The notes beneath the pieces were generated by a model. It made no database searches. It saw only the letters and a program-made list of their open reading frames with translations, and had not been told where the DNA came from. From assembly GCA_007693685.1 (NCBI GenBank), contig REDB01000097.1, forward strand, positions 1 to 39,166: a stretch of DNA of 39,166 nucleotides, written 5' to 3'. Below, piece by piece: positions 1 to 10,250 of this stretch; the stretch's first letter is position 1; the number at the start of each line of letters is the position of its first letter. Position numbers and translations under genes: made by a program. This DNA is from Oceanospirillales bacterium. GTDB lineage: Bacteria > Pseudomonadota > Gammaproteobacteria > Pseudomonadales > Balneatricaceae.

Positions 1-21
1 GTAGCTTTCTGGGAATGCTTG

Positions 22-55
22 TAATATAAAACGCTCTAGAAAAACTTTCTAGAGC
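22..55 (-). terminator. Candidate rho-independent terminator downstream of fimV
   Basis: Inverted repeat GCTCTAGAAA (33-42) / TTTCTAGAGC (46-55), followed on the minus strand by GTTTTATATT. Confidence 0.6.
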
Positions 56-62
56 TTTATCA

Positions 63-2660
63 TCACTGTTTACCCAGACTTTCCATCAGTTTTTGAGCTT
101 CTTCCTTCTGCTGATCATTACCTTCAGCAATAATCTCACCCAATATTTCTCTAGCACCTTCTGCATCATCCATCTCTAGATAAGCTCTTGCTAGGTCCAA
201 CTTAGTTTCATTCTCATCAGCACCATCGAGCAAACTGAGGCTATCCAGCATATCGAGTGCATCATCATCAGACTGACTTTCTTCTAATGCAATATCGTCG
301 TCTGTACTATTGAGTAAATCGTCCAGTTCGTCATCAAGATCCATCTCTAGATCATGCATGATATTTGCAGTTAGCTCTTCTTCTACCTGCTCACCTGGCT
401 TCATTTTCCCTTTTACAGGAGCAGCGTCATCTTCCTCTAGCTCAAGCGAACTTAGAAGAGCATCTAAATCATCATCAGCTGAAGATTTATCTTCAAGAGA
501 TTCTGTTTCATCACCGATTTCATCGAGTCCGGAGTCTTGAAGGATAAAGTCTAGTTCGTCTACTTCATCCTTAGCATCATCTGATGCTTCAGGTGCTGCT
601 TCAGGTGCTACTTCAGCTTCAGTTTCAGTTTCAGTTTCAACTTCAGGCTCCAAATCAGCATCTGTAAGACCTGTGCTGGATGCTAGAAGATCATCCAAAG
701 AAGCTAAATCATCTTCATCATCATCTGAACTTACCTCAACAGAGGAGCTTGGCTCGGGCAGATCTTCTCCCAGTAAATCATCAAGAGATGAAATATCATC
801 TTCAGCAACTTCTAGATTAAGATCGAGATCGAGATCGTCGTTTTCTTCAGTTTCAGAAATGGAGTCTTCAGCAACAGTTGCCAGTTCTTCTACTTCGGAG
901 TCACCTAAAGCCTCTTCAGGAGATGTTTCGATTGTATCCTCTAAAGAAGAACTTTCTTCAGCATCTAGCTCCGAATCTGCTAAAAGATCATCAAAGTTAT
1001 CGTCAGCAGATAGATCATACTCTTCATCTACTACACGAACTGAATCATCTTCTGTTTCATCTAAATCAAGGTCTAAATCTAGATCTAGATCTAAATCTGA
1101 AAAATCATCAACCTCAGCAGGAGTTTCGAAGCTAGGATCTTCTTTTAAATCTTCAAGACTATCTTCTTTATCTTCTTCAGAAGCTGCAGCAGCAACAGCG
1201 GCAGTCGCAACTGCGGCAGTTGCAGCGGCAGCGGCTGGGTTCTTATCACCTGAAACTTCAGGTGCTTTGAACATAGGTTCAGGCGTTTTCTTTTTACGAC
1301 GACCCAGCATGATCGCTGCTAGCAAAGCAATAAGTGCAGCGGCAGCACCGCCTATGACAGGAAGACTGGTTAGTTTTTCAACTAGATCAGACTGTGAAGA
1401 CTGAGGTTCTGAAAGCTGCGCCTGAAGCTGAGCAAGCTGTTCAGCTTGCAACTCCATCATGCGTTGCAACAAGATTAACTGCTCTTGGAGGCTGTCATTA
1501 GATTCTTTTAGATCACGATTTTCTAATCGAGTACGATCTAAATCCTCTTCTAATACAACCAAACGGTTGTCAAGCTGTTCGCTTCGCTGCAACAAAGCAC
1601 CTGTAATTTCAGAGGCTTCATCACCCTCTTCTCTTGCTGCCGTATCACCAATTTCATCAGCCTGCTCAGAAGCGATATCTTCTTCAGGTGTCACGATTCT
1701 GAGCTCAGCTTCCGCTAAGGCTTCTGCTGCAGCAGCTAAATCTTCAGCAGCAGCATCTGCTTCTGTCGTGACCTCTTCAACCTCAGACACTTCCTCAACC
1801 ACCGGCTCTTGAACTGCTTCTTCAACAGGAGCTGGAGCTGGACTTGGTTCTGGTGCTGGTTGCGGTGCAGGCGTTGCTCTATTTCGATTGCGCCACTCTT
1901 CATTTTGACGGCTTACTTCTGCATTGGCTTCAGCCGCAGATATAGATCGAATCTGATCAGCACTAGGTATTCTCATCACCGTACCTGCTCTCATCATATT
2001 GATGTTGGCAGTTGGGAATACCTCTGGATTATGGCGTTGCAAAGCAACCATCATCTGCTGTAAAGATATTGATGAATCAGGTCTGTAACGATTTGCTAGC
2101 ATCGATAAGGTATCGTTATTAGCTATGCGAACTTCACCTGGAAGAGTTGCCGGAGCTGAGCGAGGTGCAGGCGCTGGAGAAACCGGCATAGGTGAGGCTA
2201 CTGGAGCTGCCTGCGTTGAAGTGACTGCCGGCTGGAATTGCGTTCCACCAATAGGAGCAGAATCGAATACAGGTGGATCAAGTAGAACCGTATATTCTCG
2301 AACTAAGCGACCGTTTGGCCAGTTCACTTCAACTAAGAAGTTTAAAAAGGGTTCTCTGACAGGCTCAGAGGATGTCATCCGAATAACACCCGTACCATCT
2401 GGCGCTACTTGAACCTGAAACCTGACATCATTTAAGAAACGGGATCGACTTAATCCCGCTATTGAAAACTCATCCGCATCAGCCATTCTGGGCTGGATTT
2501 GCAGTGGTGACAAATCACGAACCTGCATTAAGCGAATTTCAGCACTTAACGGTTCGTTTAATGCCGAACGAATATTGATCTCACCGAGCCCCAAGGCATT
2601 TGCATTTGGTACTCCAAGCACCCCGGCAATCGCGAGGCTCAAGGCAAGTTTACGCAGCAT
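63..2660 (-). CDS. fimV: FimV-like pilus assembly/polar hub protein (N-terminal signal, LysM-like region, TM segment, long acidic region, C-terminal FimV/TPR motif)
   Basis: 865-aa ORF; N-terminus MLRKLALSLAIAGVLGVPNANALGLGEINIRSALNEPLSAEI typical of FimV; hydrophobic segment GGAAAALIALLAAIMLGRRKKK; very acidic repeats; C-terminal LDLARAYLEMDDAEGAREILGEII. Downstream of asd/usg, as in Pseudomonas. Confidence 0.93.
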   Translation of the reverse strand: MLRKLALSLAIAGVLGVPNANALGLGEINIRSALNEPLSAEIRLMQVRDLSPLQIQPRMADADEFSIAGLSRSRFLNDVRFQVQVAPDGTGVIRMTSSEPVREPFLNFLVEVNWPNGRLVREYTVLLDPPVFDSAPIGGTQFQPAVTSTQAAPVASPMPVSPAPAPRSAPATLPGEVRIANNDTLSMLANRYRPDSSISLQQMMVALQRHNPEVFPTANINMMRAGTVMRIPSADQIRSISAAEANAEVSRQNEEWRNRNRATPAPQPAPEPSPAPAPVEEAVQEPVVEEVSEVEEVTTEADAAAEDLAAAAEALAEAELRIVTPEEDIASEQADEIGDTAAREEGDEASEITGALLQRSEQLDNRLVVLEEDLDRTRLENRDLKESNDSLQEQLILLQRMMELQAEQLAQLQAQLSEPQSSQSDLVEKLTSLPVIGGAAAALIALLAAIMLGRRKKKTPEPMFKAPEVSGDKNPAAAAATAAVATAAVAAAASEEDKEDSLEDLKEDPSFETPAEVDDFSDLDLDLDLDLDLDETEDDSVRVVDEEYDLSADDNFDDLLADSELDAEESSSLEDTIETSPEEALGDSEVEELATVAEDSISETEENDDLDLDLNLEVAEDDISSLDDLLGEDLPEPSSSVEVSSDDDEDDLASLDDLLASSTGLTDADLEPEVETETETEAEVAPEAAPEASDDAKDEVDELDFILQDSGLDEIGDETESLEDKSSADDDLDALLSSLELEEDDAAPVKGKMKPGEQVEEELTANIMHDLEMDLDDELDDLLNSTDDDIALEESQSDDDALDMLDSLSLLDGADENETKLDLARAYLEMDDAEGAREILGEIIAEGNDQQKEEAQKLMESLGKQ
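612..647. repeat. Degenerate hexanucleotide repeat in fimV (TTCAGY-type, six units)
   Basis: TTCAGC TTCAGT TTCAGT TTCAGT TTCAAC TTCAGG; encodes the alternating acidic/Thr stretch ETETETEAE on the minus strand. Confidence 0.8.
1060..1098. repeat. Degenerate hexanucleotide repeat in fimV encoding (Asp-Leu)n
   Basis: ctaaatcaaggtctaaatctagatctagatctaaatct; encodes DLDLDLDLDLDL on the minus strand. Confidence 0.8.
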
Positions 2661-2754
2661 CTGAATTCCCTCTTGATACGCAACCAGACTTATTTTTCTA
2701 GTAAAGCCGATTACTTATCTAATATTTGTAAACCAAGTATTAAGTATAAACCAC

Positions 2755-3747
2755 TCAATGGTCAAGCAATCCGAACAGATGTTCTGCAATTTGAACTGCA
2801 TTTAGCGCTCCGCCTTTTCTAAGACTGTCGCTAAGAGCCGATAACATAATTCCAGAGTTATTCCCTGCTTCTGCTCTCAAGCGCGAGATAAATACTTCAT
2901 CTTGGCCTGCAGCATCTGTAATAACCGAATAATTCTGATCAATTACACAACGAACACCTGCTGTTTGACTTAACAACAATTGTGCCTCATTTATATCGAC
3001 CGGAAATTGACATTCCGCATGTAAAATGACGTTTTGTCCATGAAAAAGAGGTAATTGCACGGCTGTAGCAGCAATTTCTAACTCATCATCACCTAATAGG
3101 CGCTGTAACTGGGCTACGACCTTCTCTTCAGAATCGGTTCTTCCGGTGCTTTCAATCGTGCCAGTAAAGGGAATTAAATTGAAAGCGATTTGTTGCCCGA
3201 AAAATGAAGCTTCAGGATCGCGACCATTCAACAGTTTCGCAGTTTCAGATGCCAAGGCTTCTACACCTTTTTTTCCGGCTTCTGCAACAGAGCATAAACT
3301 GACTAGGTTCAAACGAAGAATTTTGTAGCGTTGATGCAATGCATGAAGAGCCATTGCTGAGACAACTGCAGCAGGAGCTGGCGATATTAAATAAGGTGAT
3401 GTCACTATTTCGTCAGGATTAACTTCTGGCACTATGCAAGGATACTCAAGGTCAGCTGATGGACAAAGATCAATGACTTTTAACTTGCCTGATAGCTGAG
3501 AAGGAGAAAAGTCTTTCGGCAAACTTTCAGGATGGCAATTGAACAGAACATCAACCTCAGTTAGATCGGCATCATCAATCGAGATAACTCGATTAGCATG
3601 CCCAGCAAACATAACACTTCGGCCAACCACTTTTCCTGGATCGGTTAGTACCAGCTTGGATACTGGAAATTGACGACTTTCTAAAATCTCAAGAAGGTTT
3701 TCACCCAGTAATGAACTAACACCCGTGATTGCAACAACGATCGACAT
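2755..3747 (-). CDS. usg: Aspartate-semialdehyde dehydrogenase paralog (USG-1-like)
   Basis: 330-aa ORF, Asd-like fold sequence (MSIVVAITGVSSLLGENLLEILESR); lies between asd and fimV as in Pseudomonas. Confidence 0.8.
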   Translation of the reverse strand: MSIVVAITGVSSLLGENLLEILESRQFPVSKLVLTDPGKVVGRSVMFAGHANRVISIDDADLTEVDVLFNCHPESLPKDFSPSQLSGKLKVIDLCPSADLEYPCIVPEVNPDEIVTSPYLISPAPAAVVSAMALHALHQRYKILRLNLVSLCSVAEAGKKGVEALASETAKLLNGRDPEASFFGQQIAFNLIPFTGTIESTGRTDSEEKVVAQLQRLLGDDELEIAATAVQLPLFHGQNVILHAECQFPVDINEAQLLLSQTAGVRCVIDQNYSVITDAAGQDEVFISRLRAEAGNNSGIMLSALSDSLRKGGALNAVQIAEHLFGLLDH

Positions 3748-3783
3748 AAAATTCTTCTATCCTGATAAGGCTATAAACGAAAA

Positions 3784-3813
3784 CAGCCCGACGCACCTTT
3801 CGGGGTCGGGCTG
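3784..3813 (-). terminator. Rho-independent terminator downstream of asd
   Basis: CAGCCCGAC (3784-3792) / GTCGGGCTG (3805-3813), followed on the minus strand by TTTTCGTTT. Confidence 0.8.
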
Positions 3814-3832
3814 ATAGGTTAACTCAAAAAGC

Positions 3833-4951
3833 TTATTGCTGCTGCATCAAAATTCTGAGCATACGACGCAGTGGTTCTGCTGCGCCCCAAAGAAGCTGAT
3901 CACCGACACTAAAGGCGTTCAGATAATCAGGCCCCATTTTCATTTTGCGTAGACGACCCACTGGGATGTTAAGGGTACCCGTGACTTTCGTAGGTGTTAG
4001 ATCACGCATGGTGATTTCACGCTCATTAGGAACCACGCTAACCCAATCATTCGCGGAAGCGATGATAGATTCCACTTCATCCATCGGCACATCTTTCTTC
4101 AACTTGATAGTAAAGGCTTGGCTATGACAGCGCATGGCACCGATTCGCACACAGGTTCCATCAACAGGAATTGGATTGTTTGAACGACCCAAAATCTTGT
4201 TGGTTTCAACAAAGCCTTTCCACTCTTCTTTACTTTGACCGGCATCAACAGCTTTGTCGATCCACGGAATTAAAGAGCCCGCTAATGGAACACCAAAGTT
4301 AGCGGTGCTGAACGCATCGCTACGCATGGTCTCAGCCACTTTACGATCAATTTCGAGAATAGCAGAGGCAGGATCAGCTAATTCTGGTTTAACAGCGTCT
4401 TCAATTTGACCCATCTGCGCAATTAACTCACGCATATTTTGAGCGCCAGCACCTGAAGCAGCCTGATAGGTCATTGAGCTAACCCATTCCACTAAATTCT
4501 CACGGAATAGACCACCCAGACCCATCAACATTAATGAAACCGTGCAGTTACCACCGACAAAGGTTTTAATACCATCGGTCAAACCCTGTTCAATAACGCC
4601 TTGGTTTACAGGGTCAAGAATAATGATGCTGTCATCAACCATACGCAATGTAGATGCTGCATCTATCCAATAACCTTTCCAACCCGCTTCACGCAACTTG
4701 CCGTAAACTTCGGTAGTATAATCACCGCCTTGGCAAGAAATAATGGCGTCCATCTGCTTCAACTCATCTATGTCACGAGCATCTTTCAGTGCTGGAATCG
4801 CTTTACCTATATCGGGTCCTGGTTTGCCTGCTTGTGATGTGGTGAAAAACACAGGTTCCGTAATCAGATCAAAATCACGCTCTTCCAGCATCCTTTGCAT
4901 CAAAACAGAACCGACCATACCACGCCAGCCAACAAATCCTACACGCTTCAT
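3833..4951 (-). CDS. asd: Aspartate-semialdehyde dehydrogenase
   Basis: [40 protein letters not shown] active-site region. Start moved from the ORF-track 4969 to the ATG at 4951, which is preceded by GGGGGCACGA and matches the usual MK(R/K)[12 protein letters not shown] start. Confidence 0.95.
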   Translation of the reverse strand: MKRVGFVGWRGMVGSVLMQRMLEERDFDLITEPVFFTTSQAGKPGPDIGKAIPALKDARDIDELKQMDAIISCQGGDYTTEVYGKLREAGWKGYWIDAASTLRMVDDSIIILDPVNQGVIEQGLTDGIKTFVGGNCTVSLMLMGLGGLFRENLVEWVSSMTYQAASGAGAQNMRELIAQMGQIEDAVKPELADPASAILEIDRKVAETMRSDAFSTANFGVPLAGSLIPWIDKAVDAGQSKEEWKGFVETNKILGRSNNPIPVDGTCVRIGAMRCHSQAFTIKLKKDVPMDEVESIIASANDWVSVVPNEREITMRDLTPTKVTGTLNIPVGRLRKMKMGPDYLNAFSVGDQLLWGAAEPLRRMLRILMQQQ

Positions 4952-4975
4952 TCGTGCCCCCAATCTCATAATAAT

Positions 4976-5025
4976 TTAAAAAAATGGCTATTCTTAACCC
5001 TTTACAGAGTTCATTTAAGAATAGC
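4976..5025 (-). terminator. Rho-independent terminator downstream of leuB
   Basis: 11-bp arms GCTATTCTTAA (4987-4997) / TTAAGAATAGC (5015-5025), then CATTTTTTTAAATTATT on the minus strand. Confidence 0.85.
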
Positions 5026-5027
5026 TC

Positions 5028-6107
5028 TTAGCCGAGTGCAGCCACCACAGCATCGCCCATTTCAGACGTGCTGACTCGACGCATACCTTCAGACATAATA
5101 TCTGCAGTACGCAAGTTCTGGTCTAGCACTTTACTCACTGCGGCTTCAATTCGGTCTGCAGCTTCGCCTGCATTTAATGAATAGCGCAACATCATAGCGG
5201 CTGAGAGTATCGTTGCCAATGGATTCGCAATACCTTGACCGGCAATATCGGGTGCAGAGCCGTGACAAGGTTCATACATACCCTTGTTATTGGCATCTAA
5301 TGACGCTGAAGGTAGCATGCCGATAGAACCCGTTAACATCGCTGCTGCATCAGACAATATATCACCAAACATATTACCCGTGACCACAACATCAAACTGC
5401 TTAGGCGCACGGACTAGCTGCATCGCTGCGTTATCCACATACATGTGGCTCAGCTCTACATCGGGATACTCAGCATGAAGTTCGTTCATCACTTCACGCC
5501 ATAAAACCGTTACTTCAAGAACATTGGCCTTATCTACTGAACAAAGTTTTTTACCACGTGCTCTGGCTGCTTCAAAGGCAACACGTCCGATACGACGAAT
5601 TTCGTTTTCATCATACACATAAGTGTTAAAGCCTTCACGAACACCGTTTTCTTTTGTGCGATAGCCCCGTGGTTGGCCGAAATAGATCCCACCCGTCAAT
5701 TCACGAACAATCAAGATGTCCAATCCAGAAACAACTTCTGGTTTCAAAGTAGAAGCATGTGCTAGCTGTGGATACAAAATAGCAGGTCTTAAATTACCAA
5801 ACAGACCTAACTGCGAGCGTATTCCTAACAGCCCCTTTTCAGGACGTATCTGGAAATCAGGATTGGTATCCCACTGGGGGCCACCCACCGCACCTAGCAA
5901 AATAGCATCAGCTGCTTTAGCTGCCGCTAGCGTCTCTTCCGGTAATGGAATACCCGTGGCATCAATAGCAGCACCACCCACTAAAGCTTCGCTTAACTCA
6001 AGACCTAATGACATTTGGGCATTGATGGTTTCTAACACTTTACGCGCTTCGGCAACAATTTCTGGGCCGATACCATCACCAGGTAGCACTAATACTTTTT
6101 TAGACAT
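5028..6107 (-). CDS. leuB: 3-isopropylmalate dehydrogenase
   Basis: 359 aa; [57 protein letters not shown]. Confidence 0.97.
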   Translation of the reverse strand: MSKKVLVLPGDGIGPEIVAEARKVLETINAQMSLGLELSEALVGGAAIDATGIPLPEETLAAAKAADAILLGAVGGPQWDTNPDFQIRPEKGLLGIRSQLGLFGNLRPAILYPQLAHASTLKPEVVSGLDILIVRELTGGIYFGQPRGYRTKENGVREGFNTYVYDENEIRRIGRVAFEAARARGKKLCSVDKANVLEVTVLWREVMNELHAEYPDVELSHMYVDNAAMQLVRAPKQFDVVVTGNMFGDILSDAAAMLTGSIGMLPSASLDANNKGMYEPCHGSAPDIAGQGIANPLATILSAAMMLRYSLNAGEAADRIEAAVSKVLDQNLRTADIMSEGMRRVSTSEMGDAVVAALG

Positions 6108-6162
6108 GTAAATACCTTAATTCCAATCACTTTCTAGAAAACTATAATCAAAACAGCCAGGA

Positions 6163-6801
6163 TTAAGAAAACAGCCAAGGCGCAGTTTGACGACGTGATG
6201 CTTCATAATTACGAATAGCATCGGCTTGTTCCAGCGTTAAACCTATGTCATCCAGGCCATTCAGCAAACAGTGTTTACGGAAAGCATCAATCTCAAAAGC
6301 CAGCTCAGTACCATCAGGCTTGATAACCACTTGCTTCTCTAAGTTGATAGTTAATTGATAACCTTCATTGGCTTCAACAGCTTGGAACAGAGAATCCACA
6401 ACCGCCTCATCAAGAATGATCGGTAACAAGCCATTCTTAAAGCTATTATTAAAGAAAATATCAGCATAACTAGGTGCAATAATGGCGCGAATACCAAAAT
6501 CTTCTAGCGCCCAAGGCGCATGCTCTCGACTAGAACCACAGCCAAAGTTTTTGCGCGCTAGTAAAATACTGCAGCCCTGATAGCGAGGCTTGTTCAATAC
6601 GAAATCGGGATTAAGTGGACGTTGGCTACAATCCTGATCAGGCTGACCTTCATCTAGATAACGCAATTCATCAAAAAGATTGGGGCCAAAACCAGAGCGT
6701 TTAATCGATTTCAAAAACTGCTTCGGAATGATCATGTCGGTATCAACATTGGCACGATCAAGTGGCGCTACAAGGCCTTCATGCAGAGTAAATTTTTTCA
6801 T
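6163..6801 (-). CDS. leuD: 3-isopropylmalate dehydratase small subunit
   Basis: 212 aa; [40 protein letters not shown]. Confidence 0.97.
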   Translation of the reverse strand: MKKFTLHEGLVAPLDRANVDTDMIIPKQFLKSIKRSGFGPNLFDELRYLDEGQPDQDCSQRPLNPDFVLNKPRYQGCSILLARKNFGCGSSREHAPWALEDFGIRAIIAPSYADIFFNNSFKNGLLPIILDEAVVDSLFQAVEANEGYQLTINLEKQVVIKPDGTELAFEIDAFRKHCLLNGLDDIGLTLEQADAIRNYEASRRQTAPWLFS

Positions 6802-6822
6802 GGTGCTCTCCTCTCAGGCCTA

Positions 6823-8244
6823 TCAAGCGCTAATGATGTCACGAATATCAACAAAATGACCGGCAACGGCTGCTGCTGCCGCCATAGCAGGGCTAACCAA
6901 ATGCGTACGACCACCAAAACCCTGTCTGCCTTCAAAATTACGATTTGAAGTGGATGCACAGTGCTCACCAGCACCCAGCTTGTCTGGGTTCATCGCCAAA
7001 CACATCGAGCATCCTGGCTCACGCCATTCCATACCGGCTTCGATGAAGATTTTATCTAAGCCTTCCGCTTCCGCTTGCTGTTTAACTAAACCAGAACCCG
7101 GTACAACTAAGGCTTGCTTCAAGGTAGATGCAACTTTCTTACCCTTAACTACCGCAGCCGCTTCGCGCAGATCTTCAATACGAGAGTTAGTGCAAGAACC
7201 GATAAACACACGATCCAATTGAATATCGGTAATTTTTTGATTGGGTTTTAAGCCCATATAATGCAAGGCACGCTCTGTTCCTTCACGTTTAACAGGATCA
7301 GTCATCTCTGCTGGATCAGGCACTAAAGCAGTAACCGGTGCTACCATCTCTGGAGAGGTTCCCCAAGTGACTTGCGGGTATATATCTTCAGCATTAATCT
7401 CAACGATTTGATCAAATACCGCATCTTCATCAGATACTAGATTCTGCCAAGCTGCAACCGCCTGCTCCCATTGCTCTGCTTTAGGAGCGAACGGACGACC
7501 CTTAACGTAATCAATGGTTTTTTGATCTACGGCAACCAAACCAACACGGGCACCCGCTTCTATGGCCATATTACAGATGGTCATTCGACCTTCCATGGAA
7601 ATGGAACGAATCGTATCGCCACCAAATTCGATTGCATAACCCGTTCCACCCGCAGTACCGATGACACCGATCACATGCAAGACAACATCTTTAGCAGTTA
7701 CGCCTAGACCTAACTTACCAGAAACACGGATTAACATATTTTTCATTTTTTTGGCAATTAAGCACTGAGTCGCAAGCACATGCTCGACTTCCGAAGTGCC
7801 GATACCATGAGCTAAAGCAGCGAAAGCACCATGTGTAGCCGTATGAGAATCACCACAAACAACCGTCATACCGGGCAAGGTTGCTCCCTGCTCTGGCCCC
7901 ACCACATGAACAATACCTTGGCGAAGATCGTTTATTTTGAATTCGGTAATTCCATAGCTATCACAGTTTTCATCAAGAGTTTTCACCTGAATTCGTGAAA
8001 TAGGATCTACAATTGAATCAACACCACCGGAGCGATCTGTTGTTTGAACGTTGTGGTCTGGAGTTGCTAGATTGGTATCGATACGCCAAGGTTTACGGCC
8101 CGCTATACGCAAGCCCTCAAATGCTTGAGGTGATGTGACTTCGTGTAAGAGATGACGGTCAATGTATAACAATGCACTACCATCACTATTTTCTGATACT
8201 AAGTGGTCATCCCACAGCTTGTCGTACAGGGTTTTACCAGCCAT
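6823..8244 (-). CDS. leuC: 3-isopropylmalate dehydratase large subunit
   Basis: 473 aa; [68 protein letters not shown]. Confidence 0.97.
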   Translation of the reverse strand: MAGKTLYDKLWDDHLVSENSDGSALLYIDRHLLHEVTSPQAFEGLRIAGRKPWRIDTNLATPDHNVQTTDRSGGVDSIVDPISRIQVKTLDENCDSYGITEFKINDLRQGIVHVVGPEQGATLPGMTVVCGDSHTATHGAFAALAHGIGTSEVEHVLATQCLIAKKMKNMLIRVSGKLGLGVTAKDVVLHVIGVIGTAGGTGYAIEFGGDTIRSISMEGRMTICNMAIEAGARVGLVAVDQKTIDYVKGRPFAPKAEQWEQAVAAWQNLVSDEDAVFDQIVEINAEDIYPQVTWGTSPEMVAPVTALVPDPAEMTDPVKREGTERALHYMGLKPNQKITDIQLDRVFIGSCTNSRIEDLREAAAVVKGKKVASTLKQALVVPGSGLVKQQAEAEGLDKIFIEAGMEWREPGCSMCLAMNPDKLGAGEHCASTSNRNFEGRQGFGGRTHLVSPAMAAAAAVAGHFVDIRDIISA

Positions 8245-8331
8245 TGCCGTTTCTCCAACAGGTTGTCTCTCGTTTCACACAGTGTAAAAGAGTGGCAATA
8301 AATACTCAAATTCATATTTTTTATTTAATTC

Positions 8332-8346
8332 ATTCCTAAAAGGAAT
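8332..8346. promoter_or_regulatory. Candidate LysR-type regulator binding site in the leuC/lysR divergent region
   Basis: Perfect palindrome ATTCC-TAAAA-GGAAT (fits T-N11-A), 46 bp upstream of the LysR ATG. Confidence 0.55.
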
Positions 8347-8392
8347 AGAATAGAACAATCAGTATTAGATACATTGCTTAAGGGTTGAGTTT

Positions 8393-9280
8393 ATGGACAT
8401 TCAAAGCTTACAAGCCTTTGTCATGGTTGCAGAGTCTGCTTCTTTTTCTCAAGCGGCCAACCGACTGTTTTTGACACAATCGGCTGTCAGCAAACGAATT
8501 GCTCTTTTAGAACAGCAGTTAAATTGCCGACTTTTTGATCGAATCGGTCGCCACATCATGTTGACTGAGGCAGGAGAACGACTACTACCCAAAGCTAGAG
8601 AGATACAACTAGCGCTGAAGGATGCCGAAATATTGGTCAGTAATTTGAATAAAGAAGTATCTGGACGGCTTTCATTTGCTGCCAGCCACCATATCAGCCT
8701 TCATAGACTCCCCCCTATCCTGAAATCCTTTGCGCAAAACTTTCCTGATGTAACTTTGGACCTTCGTTTTGATGAGTCTGAACTTGCCTATGAAAGCGTG
8801 TTAAAAGGCGATATCGAACTGGCACTGATTACACTGGCACCTCATGCCGATTCTCGTATTTGTAGTGAGCAGATCTGGGATGATCGTCTTTTCTATACTG
8901 TTTCGACTCAGCATCCTTTGGCCAAACAATCTCAGGTTACAATGGCTGAATTGAACATCTATCCCGCTATTTTGCCTAGACCGGAAACCTTTACCCATCA
9001 ATTGGTGCGTCAACAGATGTCTGCTTGGAAAATGGAACCCAATCTCAGCATGAGTACCAACTACCTTGATACTATTCGCATGATGGTCTCGATCGGTCTG
9101 GGTTGGAGCTTGTTGCCAGAAAGCTTAATTGATGAACAATTGATGCGCCTTAATCTTGAAGCTGCTCCCATTCATCGCCCTTTGGGTTATATTTATCATC
9201 GTGAAAGAACCTTATCGAACGCAGCGCAACAGATGGTAAGTCTGCTACAAAACAACAGAGACTTTGCGATTTCTACCTAA
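8393..9280 (+). CDS. LysR-family transcriptional regulator
   Basis: 295 aa; N-terminal HTH MDIQSLQAFVMVAESASFSQAANRLFLTQSAVSKRIALLEQQL; divergent from leuC. Confidence 0.93.
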   Translation: MDIQSLQAFVMVAESASFSQAANRLFLTQSAVSKRIALLEQQLNCRLFDRIGRHIMLTEAGERLLPKAREIQLALKDAEILVSNLNKEVSGRLSFAASHHISLHRLPPILKSFAQNFPDVTLDLRFDESELAYESVLKGDIELALITLAPHADSRICSEQIWDDRLFYTVSTQHPLAKQSQVTMAELNIYPAILPRPETFTHQLVRQQMSAWKMEPNLSMSTNYLDTIRMMVSIGLGWSLLPESLIDEQLMRLNLEAAPIHRPLGYIYHRERTLSNAAQQMVSLLQNNRDFAIST

Positions 9281-9332
9281 AACCAAGTAGACTTAGTGTC
9301 TGCAGTGGCATTCAAATAAGACTGCGCAACAG

Positions 9333-10250
9333 ATGGAGCAAATTGTGACCGATAACCTGCAAGCAACTATCCGGCGCTGGCTAACGCAGTTTAGCGATCA
9401 CAGCCCCATAACTGAGTTGCCAGACTGGTCAGAGCTTATGCAGTCACTTCAGCAACAGGGATGGCAAGAATTACCCGATCAACATGCTGAACTGCTGGCT
9501 GTAATGACCCAAGAGTCTATCGAATTCACTCGTTTTGCGGGTCAATTACTGCAACAGCATGATCAGATTGAAACAGCCAGTTTTTTCAAGGATTTTCATC
9601 AACATATTAATCGTCTTTCGGATGATTTAATTTTCAAGCGCTGGTTATTACCCGAACAATTAGGTTCGATGATTAAAACTCGTTTCTGGGACTCTTCAAC
9701 AGGGATAGAGATGCCTTGGCTTAAAATGCTGAATGGATTAACTAATCTACCTGAATTGGATCTTCCGTTTGCTCAGCAATCGGCCTACCGAGAATTTACA
9801 AGGCTTATCAACGAGCATCAGCAAGCATTTCAGGATTACACGAATCATTATTCACGCATCAACTCTAAAGCTATCAATCAACTTTCTGAGGCGATTGAGC
9901 AGAGTGAGCAACAAATATCCAGCTTAAAAGAACTCCATAGACTCTGGGTAGATGCTTATGAAATAAGCTATGCAGAGAGAATTGCCACGCAAGAATACCA
10001 ACTAGCTCATGGAAGAATCAGCAACACTTTGATGCAATTGAAGCTTTGGTTTCAAGGACAGCGTAATCGCTATTTAACCCAACTTGGCATCGCTTCAGAA
10101 GCTTCATTGAATCTAGCCTTTGAAAAAATTCATGCGCTAACCAAACAGGTTCGCCAGTTAGAAAGCCTTCAACAGCAAACGCTGTCACTGACACGTGAGC
10201 TTGAAGCCATTAAACAGCAGATTAATCCTTCAAGGGATCGTCAGTCATGA
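9333..10250 (+). CDS. phaE: Class III polyhydroxyalkanoate synthase subunit PhaE
   Basis: 305 aa; PhaE-like C-terminal half; immediately upstream of phaC and overlapping it by 4 bp (ATGA). Confidence 0.85.
   Translation: MEQIVTDNLQATIRRWLTQFSDHSPITELPDWSELMQSLQQQGWQELPDQHAELLAVMTQESIEFTRFAGQLLQQHDQIETASFFKDFHQHINRLSDDLIFKRWLLPEQLGSMIKTRFWDSSTGIEMPWLKMLNGLTNLPELDLPFAQQSAYREFTRLINEHQQAFQDYTNHYSRINSKAINQLSEAIEQSEQQISSLKELHRLWVDAYEISYAERIATQEYQLAHGRISNTLMQLKLWFQGQRNRYLTQLGIASEASLNLAFEKIHALTKQVRQLESLQQQTLSLTRELEAIKQQINPSRDRQS

Noticed and set aside
310-2412. Plus-strand ORFs inside fimV (e.g. 673-1404, 1459-1812, 2125-2412)
   Set aside because: Serine/arginine-rich low-complexity translations that are the antisense shadow of the acidic fimV codons; no sensible domain or start context.
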